Source of the DNA: Aphrocallistes beatrix
Lineage: Eukaryota; Porifera; Hexactinellida; Sceptrulophora; Aphrocallistidae
Length of the DNA stretch: 64,000 nucleotides
NCBI GenBank assembly: GCA_963281255.1
Contig: OY725500.1
Coordinates: 3,405,184-3,469,183 of the forward strand
Direction: 5' to 3'
In this document: in pieces, positions 33,502 through 44,199 of the stretch
Numbering within the stretch: position 1 is the first letter of the stretch
How the letters are laid out: each line of letters starts with the position of its first letter
Program-made: the position numbers and the translations under genes
Notes under the pieces: model-generated
Database searches by the model: none
What the model was told of the DNA's origin: nothing
What the model saw: only the letters and a program-made list of their open reading frames with translations

Positions 33502-34455
33502 TAGTGCTGCTAACTGAAACTGAAATCCAACTGAAACAGTTTTTTGTCCTTTTTTTGGCATGTGGGAGTCTTTTGGTATGGCTCCAGTAAGTTCTGAGCT
33601 CAGACGAAAATGTCTACTCATCATGGAATTATGACGCCATTGTCACCTTTTTATAATTAGAAATTTCAGTTTTTTGACCATAACTCAGCCATTTTAGGTG
33701 ATAGAAGGCTGAAATTTTAACAGAATGTGTATATTAATATATCTCACAATATGATACAACTATTCAAAAAATGATGACTTATCACTCTGTTATGACGTCA
33801 TCATTACGCATCAAAGTTTAGAAAATTGACAAATTTTGTGATTTTTCGTGCGATATCGATTGTAAAAGTAGGACAGGCGTATTTAGAGATGCTATCTCCC
33901 TTTTAATTAATCAATGTGACCCCGGCGCCCAAAGGCCGCCTCCGGCGGACATAAAGTGTCCGCCAGCCGCGCAGCACAAGCAAGCGAACGCGCTTGTTTT
34001 ACTGAAAACTGAAAAGATATAACTCATAATAAATACAAGTATAAGTATTATCTTGGTCCTTGTTATTACCATGCTAAGCATGCTAAACATGCTATTATAA
34101 CTACTACATTAAATCTAACAAATCACGATTAGATGCAATCATGGTTCGTTCTTTAAGTGCCTCGTTAGATAAAGCACGCATCCTGCCCCTTTTCCTGCCA
34201 CTGCCGCTGCCAAACATTGTGGAACCCACTATCACCCACTTTCAGACAAATCCCTCACCGACTGCTCATAAAAATTGCACCGGCCATGGTACTCTTTTAC
34301 AAAAAACTTATATTATATTTTATGAGGAATTTGTGGAGAGAAGCTTCCCCAAGGAGACCCTGGTCTCCAACTGAAACTGAAACTGAAATGTACTATTTTT
34401 GTAAACTGATACTGAAACTGAAATTGATCGATTTTAATTTCAGTTAGCAGCACTA
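33502..34455. mobile_element. hAT-type non-autonomous element, perfect 8-bp TSD
   Basis: The ends TAGTGCTGCTAACTGAAA and TTTCAGTTAGCAGCACTA are perfect inverted copies. GTTGGACC flanks them at 33494-33501 and 34456-34463. CTGAAACTGAAA repeats lie just inside both ends. It contains a Helitron-like copy. Confidence 0.88.
33550..33996 (+). mobile_element. Helitron-like copy inside the hAT element, 5'-truncated
   Basis: It matches the family from about GGCATGTGGGAGTCTTTTGG to the tail ending CGCGCTTG at 33996, followed by T. A TGACGTCA site is at 33793-33800. Confidence 0.65.
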
Positions 34456-34463
34456 GTTGGACC

Positions 34464-35495
34464 ACGTGTCAACAATGAATATCAGATTACAATAAATTCC
34501 GATCTACACTTAAGTCAGGTAATCATTTTGGTAAAGCTTCTGTGATATTGCTACCTATGATCGATGCAGATCCAGTGCATCTCTCCAATATATTACTGAC
34601 ACTTCAGTTGACGCACCAGTTGACCATCTAAAATGGTACAAGGGGTATTGTTAGTGTCAGAGTGAAGAATAGGACAATCATTGAGACCACCGAATGACTG
34701 TGTTATGGAAGAATTTAAAGTAAGCTTTGTAAATATATCGAGTTTTTTTATCATGAGGCCGGGAAATGACATTGAGAATGGAATGTTGTAGCATTTCTGC
34801 TTAATTCTATATCAACTAGGGTTAATTGCTACTGTAAATGACTGGACAAAGCATGGAGATTGATAAAATCCCCGTCAAAATTAGTTCTAAGAAAAAGGTT
34901 TTCTGATTTTTTCAAATTTCGGACATTTTTGGGAAGCCTCCACTTAGATTGTAGTTCCTTTTAGTATCTTATTCTGCAGATCCTTTTGGGTAGAAAACAA
35001 TTGAGATAGCCTTTTTGGGTTATCCCAATTTTAACCATAGATTCGATCGACTTTCTGTGGGGGAACAGAATGTTAACCTCGCCCCGGGAGCCTTTTCCTT
35101 AGATAATTCTCTGGTAGTGAGGTATTAAAAAGCCACAACACATGCGTCATAGGTACACAACATGCATTCACCCAGTTCTTCTAGGATTACGCATAAAAAT
35201 CCCCTCTGATTATTTCCAAGCGCCTAGCCTATGCATTTAATATTACGAGATAGGAGTTTAGGAAATTTTCGCGCGCCTAGTGCCTGCAGGCGTGCCGCGT
35301 ACCCCTGGACGAAACCCTGATCCATAACACATGTGCCTTAAAATTTGATGTTGAATTAATAATCCCTAAAAATATTTACCTTTCAAGTGGAAAAATGTAA
35401 AAACAAGTTTCCACATATTTTTGATTGATATTAGGACATAAATGCGTGAAAATCGCTAATTTAAGTTAGTTAATTTTAACTTGCGTTATTACTAA
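34464..35495. other. Intron sequence without recognised features
   Basis: No exon or clear element is visible. A short patch at 35211-35300 holds GCGCCTAG/AGGCGTG words like those at 36025-36165. Confidence 0.45.
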
Positions 35496-35988
35496 CAAGC
35501 GCGCATCGCTTGCTTACGCTGCGCGGCTGGTGGACACTTTGTGTCCGCCGGAGGCGCGCTTTGGGCGCCTGGGTTTATGTTGAATAATTATAAGGGAGAT
35601 AACATCTCTGAATATGTGCATCTTACTGTTATAATCGAAATCACTCGAAAAATCATAAAATTTGTCAGTTTTCAAATTTTTGATGCGTAATGATGACGTC
35701 ATAACAGAGCGATGAGTCATCATTTTTTTATGAGACTATCATATTTGAGATATATTAGATACACTTTCTATTAAAATTTCAGCCTTCTATCACCTAAAAT
35801 GGCTAAGTTGTATTCGAAAAACTGAAATTTTTAATTACAGTATAAAAATGGTGACAATGACTTCATAATTCCATGATGAGTCGACATTTTCGTCTGAGGT
35901 CAGAACTTAGTGGAGCCATAGCCAAAGGACTCCCACATGCCAAAAATCGCTTTCTATGCCTGGCAGTTTCTTCAATCAATTCGTTGCA
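35496..35988 (-). mobile_element. Helitron-like copy, 5' end replaced
   Basis: The minus strand ends GCGATGCGCGCTTG at 35496. The 5' end is lost beyond CGAATTGATTGAAG, where a (TATC)n/(TA)n run (35988-36018) follows. It carries TGACGTCA (35694-35701) and TGAGTCA (about 35713). Confidence 0.65.
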
Positions 35989-36024
35989 GATATATCTATA
36001 TCTATCTATATATATATAGCAGGC

Positions 36025-36165
36025 TTTCATCCAGGCGTACTGGGCGCGCCTAGAGGCGCGTATTTGATCCCATGGATCATAATTAGGTGTTAAATTTTTT
36101 TTGTGCTAGTCGCGCAGCATACGCCTACTTAGGCGCGTGGCATACGCCTAACTAGGCGTGCAGTA
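36025..36165. repeat. Inverted TACGCCTA / TAGGCGT motif patch
   Basis: CAGGCGTACTGGGCGCGCC on the left and several CATACGCCTA/TAGGCGTG words on the right suggest a small element with short-motif ends. Confidence 0.4.
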
Positions 36166-36189
36166 ATATGACTAAATTTTTACAATATC

Positions 36190-37613
36190 CATAGCCTACT
36201 GTATATAAGGCCTTACAGCAACTTGCGGATTTGGGACTAGGGATGCAGTAGAAGATGGTTGAACTAATACATGAGCTGACTTAAATAATTAACCACACAC
36301 AATAGAGCTTAGGAATGTATTACCAGCAAATATAAATATGGTGTCAAAGTACCCATATCCCTTGTTAAAATTTTGATTAGTCACCATATGGTTGCGCAAT
36401 AGGTTATATTTGTGACAAATTTACTGATTTTCAGAGGCCGTTTTTGGGGCAATTCTAAGTGTTTTATTATAATTTTTTTAGCATAGAAAAGAGATGTGAA
36501 TGGGTTAATACGAAAAATTTGGAATTTTTTAATGGAATGTTGTTACATTCCAGTGTTGCTATGGAAACGTGTTTTGGTCAGTTGGGGTTATCCTTACTAT
36601 TAAAACTCGATTAATGTTTGTTTGTGTGTACGTGTATATATATATATCTGTAACGAATTGATTGAAGAAACTGCCAAGCACAGAAAGCTGATTTTTGGGG
36701 TGTCGTTTGGGAGTCTTTTGGCTATGGCTCCAGTAAGTTCTGAGCTCAGACGAAAATGTCGACTCATCATGGAACTATGACGTCATTGTCACATTTTTAA
36801 AAGTTAAGCAATACAGTTATTCGAGCATAACTCAGCCATTATAGGAGATAGAAGGCTGAAATTTTAATAGAATCTGTATACTAACATACCTCCCATATGA
36901 TGCAACTATCATCAAAAATGATGACTCATAACTTTGTTATGATGTCATCATTACTCATCAAAATTTTAAAATTGATAAATTTGGTTATTTTTCGTGCGAT
37001 ATAGATTATAACAGTAGGACAGACGTATTTAGAGATGTTATCTCCCTTATAATTAACCAATGTGACCCCAGGCGACCGAAGGGAGCCTCCGGCGGACACA
37101 AAGTGTCCGCCAGGCCCGCAGCGCAAGCAAGCGAAGCGCGCTTGTATCTTGAGATCTGCGATAGCTAGACATTCAAATGTAATTTCATTTGATAGTGAAT
37201 ATACTACTTCCTATTAAGCGATAATATAATTTCGGCGTCTAAATTCAATTGTTTACGAGATATTCGACAAATTACCAAATGTGACCAATATGACAAATTG
37301 TCGAATATCTCGTAAACCATTGAATTTAGACGTCCATGAAAAATTTTTTGTATTAACCCATTCACATCTCTGTTCTATGCAAAAAAATTTATAATAAAAA
37401 TACTTGCGCAACCATATGGTGACTAATCTAAATTTTAACAATGGATATGGGTACTTTGACACCCTATTTATATTTGCTGGTAATACATTCCTAAGCTCTA
37501 TTGTGCTTCGTTAATTATTTAAGGCAGCTCATGTATTAGTTCAACCATCTTCTACCGCATCCCTAGTCCCAAATCCGCAAGTTACTGTGAGGCCTTATAT
37601 ACAGTAGGCTATG
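36190..37613. mobile_element. P-ended foldback element with 7-bp TSD
   Basis: The ends are CATAGCCTACTGTATATAAG and its reverse complement; the arms extend over 200 bp or more (36190-36430 and 37395-37613). Flanks CAATATC (36183-36189 and 37614-37620) form a 7-bp TSD. The first 11 bases equal the TIR of the P-like transposon at 16469. No transposase inside. It hosts the Helitron-like copy 36592-37144. Confidence 0.82.
36592..37144 (+). mobile_element. Helitron-like element with a related empty site
   Basis: A full copy of 553 bp from TCCTTACTATTAAAACTCG to GCGAAGCGCGCTTG. The uninterrupted relative at about 23607-23630 (GGTCATATCTTGAAAAC) shows insertion between A and T with nothing duplicated or lost. 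It carries TGACGTCA (36778-36785) and TGACTCA (about 36920). Confidence 0.7.
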
Positions 37614-38081
37614 CAATATCATATTTTTTCCTATATTGCATCTTAGAAAGGATATATAACTATACGCGTATACAAGTATTCCAGAAGTGAAAGGTATGTG
37701 AATACCGAATACATGTACTAAATAGGACTAAGTGGATATTTTTAAGTTGTAAATGGTAACGATGACAACTTCAAATGAGCCTACAATTGGTAGTATAAGC
37801 ATGTATTTCTAGAAGATTTGTTTGATTTAAAAAATTACTAATATAGAGTTCCATTAATATATATAAAAATGTCGGTCGACAGACCGATAGTGCAGCTTCA
37901 AGAAGTGACTCGAAGGAACATGAAATATGAATATCGGAATACATCGGGAAATACTAATTTTAGGACATTCTAAGTGTAAAATTTGGAATCTACATATTAA
38001 GATACCTTATAATAGCCCTTGAGAGCTCGCTTTTAGCTTAAAATAGATTTTTTTCAAATGGTGTGAAAATATGTATATTAC

Positions 38082-38253
38082 AGGGTTTTTTTAAGGGCGA
38101 TCGTGGTGTAAAAATTACACCACGAATTTTGGGAGTTACACAACGATTTGGGTCGGCCGCTGCAGCGTGGGCAATATTTGCTTAATATTTCTTCGGTGGT
38201 TACACCGTGATTAAGCTGAGTGACACCAAGGTCTCAACCTTAAAAAAACCTTG
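38082..38253. mobile_element. Tc1/mariner-like MITE
   Basis: TIRs CAGGGTTTTTTTAAGG and CCTTAAAAAAACCTTG follow a TA on the left. An inner inverted pair, GTGGTGTAAAAATTACACCAC, is split over the left part. About 172 bp. Confidence 0.6.
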
Positions 38254-38431
38254 GTATATGATGTGCTAATAACCCATACAATATTCACATTATTACTTTA
38301 AAATGTGAAAATCGGATTCTATATATTAAAATACCTTATATTAGTCGTTGAGAACTCGCTTTTGGCATAAAATAATACTTTTTTAAAAAGGTGTGAGAAT
38401 ATGTATAAATCAATATGTTAATAACGATTGG

Positions 38432-39133
38432 CGGACATTTCGTATACGGACATTTCGTATACGGACAATTCGTATACGGACATTTCGAATAACGGACATT
38501 TCGCATAACGGACATTTCGTATAATGGACATTTCGTATAATGGACATTTCGTATACGGAAATTTCGTACAGTGGACAATTAGTCTAAATAGAATCGAATG
38601 TCACTCGACCCCCCCACACGCCGGACAAAATGCCCAAATTCACTGCCCATTTCACAGTGTTCACAACTGAAAATGCTCACTTTCACTTTGCTCTTACAAC
38701 GTTTCTTACACAAAATGCCTACATTTCCGCTCTTTTGGCAGCATTACTTTCTCAAAATGTCACTCGACCCCCCCACACGCCAGACAAAATGCCCAAATTC
38801 ACTGCCCATTTCACAGTGTTCACAACTGAAAATGCTCACTTTCACTTTGCTCTTACAACGTTTCTTACACAAAATGCCTACATTTCCGCTCTTTTGGCAG
38901 CATTACTTTCTCAAAATGTCACTCGACCCCCCCACACGCCAGACAAAATGCCCAAATTCACTGCCCATTTCATAGTGTTCACAACTGAAAATGCTCACTT
39001 TCACTTTGCTCTTACAACGTTTCTTACACAAAATGCCTACATTTCCGCTCTTTTGGCAGCATTATACGAAATATCCGTATACGAAATGTCCATATACGAA
39101 ATGTCCGTATACGAAGTGTCCGATTACCGTTAA
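38432..39133. mobile_element. Element with inverted 15-bp arrays around a 159-bp tandem repeat
   Basis: The left array (38432-38575) has about ten units of ACGGACATTTCGTAT. The right array (39063-39115) has about four units of its reverse complement. Between them lie 2.9 copies of a 159-bp unit (38597, 38756, 38915 to 39062) beginning AATGTCACTCGACCCCCC. Because 159 is divisible by three, long frames run through it; they are not taken as genes. Confidence 0.65.
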
Positions 39134-39154
39134 TAACTCATAAAATGTCTGAAA

Positions 39155-39370
39155 ATATAATATTCGAATTCTACACCCCTAAAAACCCTATGTCAACCGT
39201 TGGAAGCTAGTCTCTAGCCTATTTTTGTAATTTGTTCACTTTATGTATTGTAACAAAAGTAAACAAATAATTTATCATATCGACCTGAAAATATAATATT
39301 CGAAATCTACAACCCTAAAAACCCCATGTCAACGGTCAACCTTTGGAAGCTAGTATCTAGCATATTTTTC
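39155..39370 (-). repeat. Satellite-like repeat, two inverted units
   Basis: Reverse-oriented copies of the monomer at 2705, followed by the phrase AAATGGTGTGAAAATATGTA, which also occurs at 38058, 38388, 58410 and 61922. Confidence 0.65.
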
Positions 39371-39855
39371 AAAATTCGTCAAATGGTGTGAAAATATGTA
39401 TATAAAGGTGTGGAAATATACTTTTTTATTGCTATACACTATAATATAATTGAGACATCTATATAAGATGTTGCTTTGAAGTATTAAAGATAATGACAGC
39501 CTACAATAGTGTCGTACATAATAAGCCACCCTGACTGTATTCCGTTTCCGGATATTTGTCCCAATTAATAAGAGGTTTTTCCGATTGACCAATTGCCTTC
39601 AAGCCAAACTAATAATCCTTACTCATAACTCATAAAATACATAATTCAGTAAGATTAAAAGTTGTACACATACCTTTAATTAAGGATATGTATGACGCGA
39701 CATGTAATTAGCAAAAACTATTTATGCTAATCGCCAGATAAATAACTCCTCCAAAATATAATTTTGGTCATAATTGAATTCCGTCTACTCTTACTTTCCT
39801 TGTCTACCCAAGCACATCCACAACAGCATATATGTATATATAAGTATATATATAT

Positions 39856-39885
39856 GTAGTTGGAATAATGCTATAATTTTAAGAA
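39856..39885 (+). promoter_or_regulatory. Conserved upstream block of bZIP gene 3
   Basis: Identical to 11253-11282; contains CTATAATTTTA, 19 bp before the ATG at 39904. Possible core promoter. Confidence 0.4.
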
Positions 39886-39903
39886 TCTTGAGTGATCGTT
39901 GTA

Positions 39904-40188
39904 ATGTCAACTATTGATGTCGAAAAATCTTTTCAAGATCTCATCCAATCCGATTCCATAGATGTAGATGAAGTTGAATATTTGAATCTCTATGAAAAAA
40001 GGCGAATTAAGAAATTGAGGAAAAATTATAAAGCCAAATTATATCAAAGGGAAAAAAGACAGGACTTTTTACACGAAGTCTATGAATTACAGATAGAGAA
40101 GGAACGATTAAAAAAGGAACTCCTTGAGATCTCGAGAGAGAGAGATAAACTATGGGATTTAAAGCTACGATTATTAAGAGCTCTTTAA
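39904..40188 (+). CDS. Small intronless bZIP-like protein (94 aa), copy 3
   Basis: Near twin of the gene at 11311. From residue 32 through the zipper only seven residues differ. It has the acidic head (SDSIDVDEV), the basic region KRRIKKLRKNYKAKLYQRE and KR, with Asn and Arg at the N-x7-R spacing of bZIP factors, and heptad residues L, L, I, L, L up to LKLRLLRAL. I start it at the ATG at 39904, because this matches MST at the start of the twin; an upstream GTG frame extension has no match there. Intact after duplication while the flanks drifted, it looks maintained by selection (inference, not calculated). It is on the host strand in the 38-kb intron. Likely a nuclear protein that dimerises; targets unknown. 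Confidence 0.72.
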   Translation: MSTIDVEKSFQDLIQSDSIDVDEVEYLNLYEKRRIKKLRKNYKAKLYQREKRQDFLHEVYELQIEKERLKKELLEISRERDKLWDLKLRLLRAL

Positions 40189-40955
40189 AACATTTTCGTT
40201 TATTTTAAAGTGTACAGTACTTTTTATTTGTACTAACGGACTTCATAAAGATCAAGTGACTTATGAAATGTTTACTTTGCTTCCTTATACTCAACCTGTA
40301 AACATAGTGTTTACTTGAACCATCCTTTCGAGAGTTTTTTTCTTGCTTCGATCTTATTTTAATTTCATTTTTGATATATTATAGCGGAAAGAATATGTGT
40401 GTAGTTTGATAACCTGACTTATAACGAATTTAAATATATTGTACGTAATATAGGTACATTTTCTATCTTAAGGTTGGGTCAAATCTCAGTAAATTATAGA
40501 GAGTCCTAGGTCCGGAGTGACATAACTAATGGCGATATGGTGCCATCTGCCTGAAGGATTGTTGCAAATTTGGGAGTAAGAAAAAATACTTTGGTTGAAA
40601 ATCGATTAAGCATACTATTAAGATACTGGAATCACATATATGTGGAGTTGACTGTATTCGGTAGTTTGGGGGATGCTGTACTAGAGTAAATAAAACACAT
40701 TTTATTTTTCCAACTCTAAATAGAGGTCTTCAAAGTAACTATTAACTGAGGTGGGATTTGAGCACTCACTGTCCCCATGGCTCCCATTCCTATGTTTAAA
40801 AACAAGATAAATGTGGTGCCACATTCCTGAATGGTTTGCCGTTCCGTGACCTAAAGCCATTGTTAGTATGAACCCTCATTCGTGTCAGTAACTAGTTCTA
40901 ACCATTACTTTACATACATTTCACTAGGTTACACCATTCAGTCAGATCTGTATAA

Positions 40956-41244
40956 CAGGTTTGCCGTGGGATTGGTGGGGATAAAATTTCAATTCCCATT
41001 CCCTTAGGATTACCACAGGATTTCTCACAGTCTTCCCACAAGATTCCCACAGGATTTCTTACAGGAATTCTATTTCCGAATGAATGAAGAGCATATACTG
41101 TATATATTTGATATAAGATTTTCCACGGGATCCTTCCAAGATTCCCACAGGATTCCAGCAGGATCCCAAATGTGGAAATTCCCATAGGAAAAAATCCATT
41201 TCCATTCCCATCCCATGGAAATTCCCATTCCTTCGGCAAACCTG
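40956..41244. mobile_element. hAT-like MITE
   Basis: The ends CAGGTTTGCCG and CGGCAAACCTG are perfect inverted copies. The interior is full of ATTCCCACAGGATT-like repeats. No convincing TSD. Confidence 0.6.
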
Positions 41245-43590
41245 CTAAATAGCTGGCTATTTACAAAACACTAGAGACCACCCAGAAAATAACATTACAA
41301 TACTACAATGGGTACAGGTGTTGTGTGCTTATGTAGGTTCGGCGGGAGCAAACTGAAAGTGATACGGAAAAAGAATGTGACCTTGCAATACTTGTAATAA
41401 TACAAATTCTGAAAAATATGGTACTGCAAAATGTGGTGTTGCCTTACTTGTATTCTATTCTGTGAAAAAAGTGGTATGGAAATATTTGTTGTTGCTATAC
41501 TTGTAACACAAATTTTAATAAGGTGGTACGGCAAAATGTGGTGCTACGTAACATGTAATACTACGATGCAAATTAGATGAACTTTTCATATCTACTTGCC
41601 AAATTTAATCTATAATGGTGTAGCCAGGACATGTATATTGACAAATACAAACAAACAAACAAAATAATGCCTTTCAGAACTGGGCCACTATACTATATTA
41701 TAGTCGACACAGTAAAATCATTTAATATTTCTCATTATTAAAGAAAAATGAAAATTCCAAAAATTCCCGAAAATTTCCAGGTCTTATAAATTCTCGGGAA
41801 GTTGTCTACACAAATAATGGCTAGGTAAGATATTTTGCAGTGTAAATAATCACATCTCAAAATTTATGGTCGCCTCGGTACCGATTGTCAACTTTGATAT
41901 AAATTGCTTAGCTTATAAGCTATTTAATGTCCTCAAGACTTCCATTTCCTGATATTATCTACTCATAAATCTATCAATGTGATTGGATTAAACTTTATTC
42001 ATTTTCAATATCATCCAGAACAACATTTTTTTTCAAATCCAAACGCCTAAAAAGGGTCGATCATTTCTTACGTGCTCCTAGACCAGGGGTTCCACTCGTT
42101 ACCTTGAGACTAAAACCCGGCCTCACACAAGTAAGTTGACGAAAATGGGTTAAGAATCAGAATAAACATTCTGTTGATTTTCGAGAATTGGTAACTTCTT
42201 CACCCAGAAGTTTTGAGACAAAGTGAATTATAACCCTAGCATTTAGACCTTCAAATCTAGTTCTTATGGCTGGAAAATCGTTAAATCATTGGCACCTCGT
42301 CGTATTTCTATATGTGGATTTATAAAATAATTTGAAGAGACTTGGTTGGTAGGCCAGTTTTCACCCATTTTGAGGAATGTATTCGACTAACACACCTACT
42401 GTCCTAGAACGAATAATCATCTAGAGGGATGGCATAATAAAGTAAAAAGAACAGCTCGAATAGCGCATGTAAATATCTACGAAATTGTAGAATATTCAAA
42501 CAAGAGCAGCATACATATAGCCTTACTTGTAATTGACAACTGGTGCTACGCTCCAGTATAAACGGAATTTCATTATTATCCATTTTTTTGACGCTTGTAT
42601 TTTTGATGGCTATCGCCACAAATATATTCTTCGAGCATTATTTGCAAGGTGATCTATGTTACGTTTGATGGTAATTTGAGCAAGCTTGTCCATTGTGTAG
42701 AAACTATACTACGTACTCGTATGAATCCTGATTTGTTTGATACGTATCGTTAAACTAACTCATTTGCTATTTTATTTTAGTGCAGCTCTATAAGGAGATT
42801 TATGTATGCATGTATGCAAGTACTATGTATCCAGTGGCTTGTTGTAGACTATTTAATTACACCACCTATATGCCAATTTAGCAATTAGTAGTTCCTCAAA
42901 TAATGCGGACAAAAATCATGGAGTTTTAATATATAAGAAACAAATTCGCAATCAGGATTTAGAAATACAACTCAGTATAGTAGTCAATTTATGTGATGCC
43001 AGTCCACAGTATCTACATACTTGTATCTTGTAAATTAAGGATGCTCTTTGTGTTTTTCTGTCCTTTTACCTGCATATTTTATTTAAAACATATTATATCT
43101 ATTTAATTTATATCGGTTTGTTTAATTCTTTTTCTACATTTCTCTTATACTCCACCTCTGTTCTTTTCATGAATAATTCGCGATAAAATAATGTTGTCCT
43201 AACCTATCTCATTGTCCATTGTTACTTTACAATCTACTTAGATTCACTTTTCATGTGTTAAAAAGTTTAGACTGTACCCTTATCACAGTGTTTGCGAGCG
43301 CTGTTGGAATTTACATCCGCGGCGCTGACATCTCAATACGATGACCGCTGTGCTGGGATCCCAATGGAATGATCGTTGCACAAAAACTGTCTAAATAATT
43401 CACTAATTTTGCTGTGAAAAATGTGAATTAAATATTAAATACAGGATTCAAATAATTAATTTAAAGGTGCAAAATATGATCCATAACTATTTTTTCCATA
43501 AACTAATCTCATCTATTAAGTTTACCTAATGGGTATTAATGAGGATGAGTTGTCTATTCTTAAGCTTTCAATTGACATTCTGTCTTACTC
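41245..43590. other. Intron sequence, one repeat patch
   Basis: 41300-41580 repeats the words TACTTGTAATA and AATGTGGTG. From 41600 to 43590 I see no gene, RNA or element. Confidence 0.45.
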
Positions 43591-43790
43591 GGTCAAATAG
43601 CCTCATAGGCGCCGATGATGGGGGCCTGGGGCCTCCCTCCCTCCACACCCAGGCCCGGAGTCGGGACTCCTGAAAGATATCTGTGTTTTTATCGAAGTGT
43701 TAATGCAGGATTTTATGTAGGGTTTAGCGGTATTATGAACCTTTATGCTTGTTTGTTGCCTTTTATTAAAATAAGACATATGTTTAGAGC

Positions 43791-43892
43791 TCACCCCCCT
43801 CACCCCCTCACCCCCCTCACCCCCCTCACCCCCCTCACCCCCCTCACCCTCCTCACCCTCCTCACCCTCCTCACCCTCCCCCTCACCCCCAG
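43791..43892. repeat. CTCACCCCCC minisatellite (G-rich on minus strand)
   Basis: About ten units of CTCACCCCCCT/CTCACCCT. The minus strand has runs of 3-6 G every 8-10 bases, a layout able to form G-quadruplexes. It is preceded by a GC-rich patch (43605-43672). Confidence 0.8.
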
Positions 43893-44199
43893 GTTTTTGA
43901 TCACTTCAAAAAATATTGGTATTGCTGGCTGAATTTCCCTGCGCTGGAGCCTCAATGCAGCGATTGAAAAGCACTGCCGCAATCGCCAGGAAATTATTTT
44001 ACAATTGAGTCATATTCATTTTAGTCATTCATTTTATTGTTAAAATTGTAAAAATATAAAATAATCTATTGGCACAAACAATTAATTACAATTCAATCAT
44101 TACATGTCCTGATAGACTACGGTAATTATATTCTATGTTTGACCATTTTCAGTCTTTTACAGTTGCGAAGAAGTGATCTGTTTAAATTTATATCCATTT

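Larger units (their letters stand above)
39615..40618 (+). repeat. Duplicated bZIP module, copy 2
   Basis: Partner of 11057-12034 in direct orientation, 28.6 kb away. Flanks are clearly similar with many small changes; the coding part is better preserved. Confidence 0.75.

Noticed and set aside
38432-38575. CRISPR-like short regular repeats
   Set aside because: Repeats are contiguous without unique spacers, the sequence is eukaryotic, and the reverse complement array at the other end points to a transposon.
38598-39133. Frames of 125 and 167 codons in the 159-bp tandem repeat
   Set aside because: The unit length is a multiple of three, so any open frame extends through all units; no motif and overlapping frames are equally open.
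40910-41239. 109-codon Gly/Trp/Pro-rich frame
   Set aside because: Made by the repeated GGAATCC words of a MITE (40956-41244).
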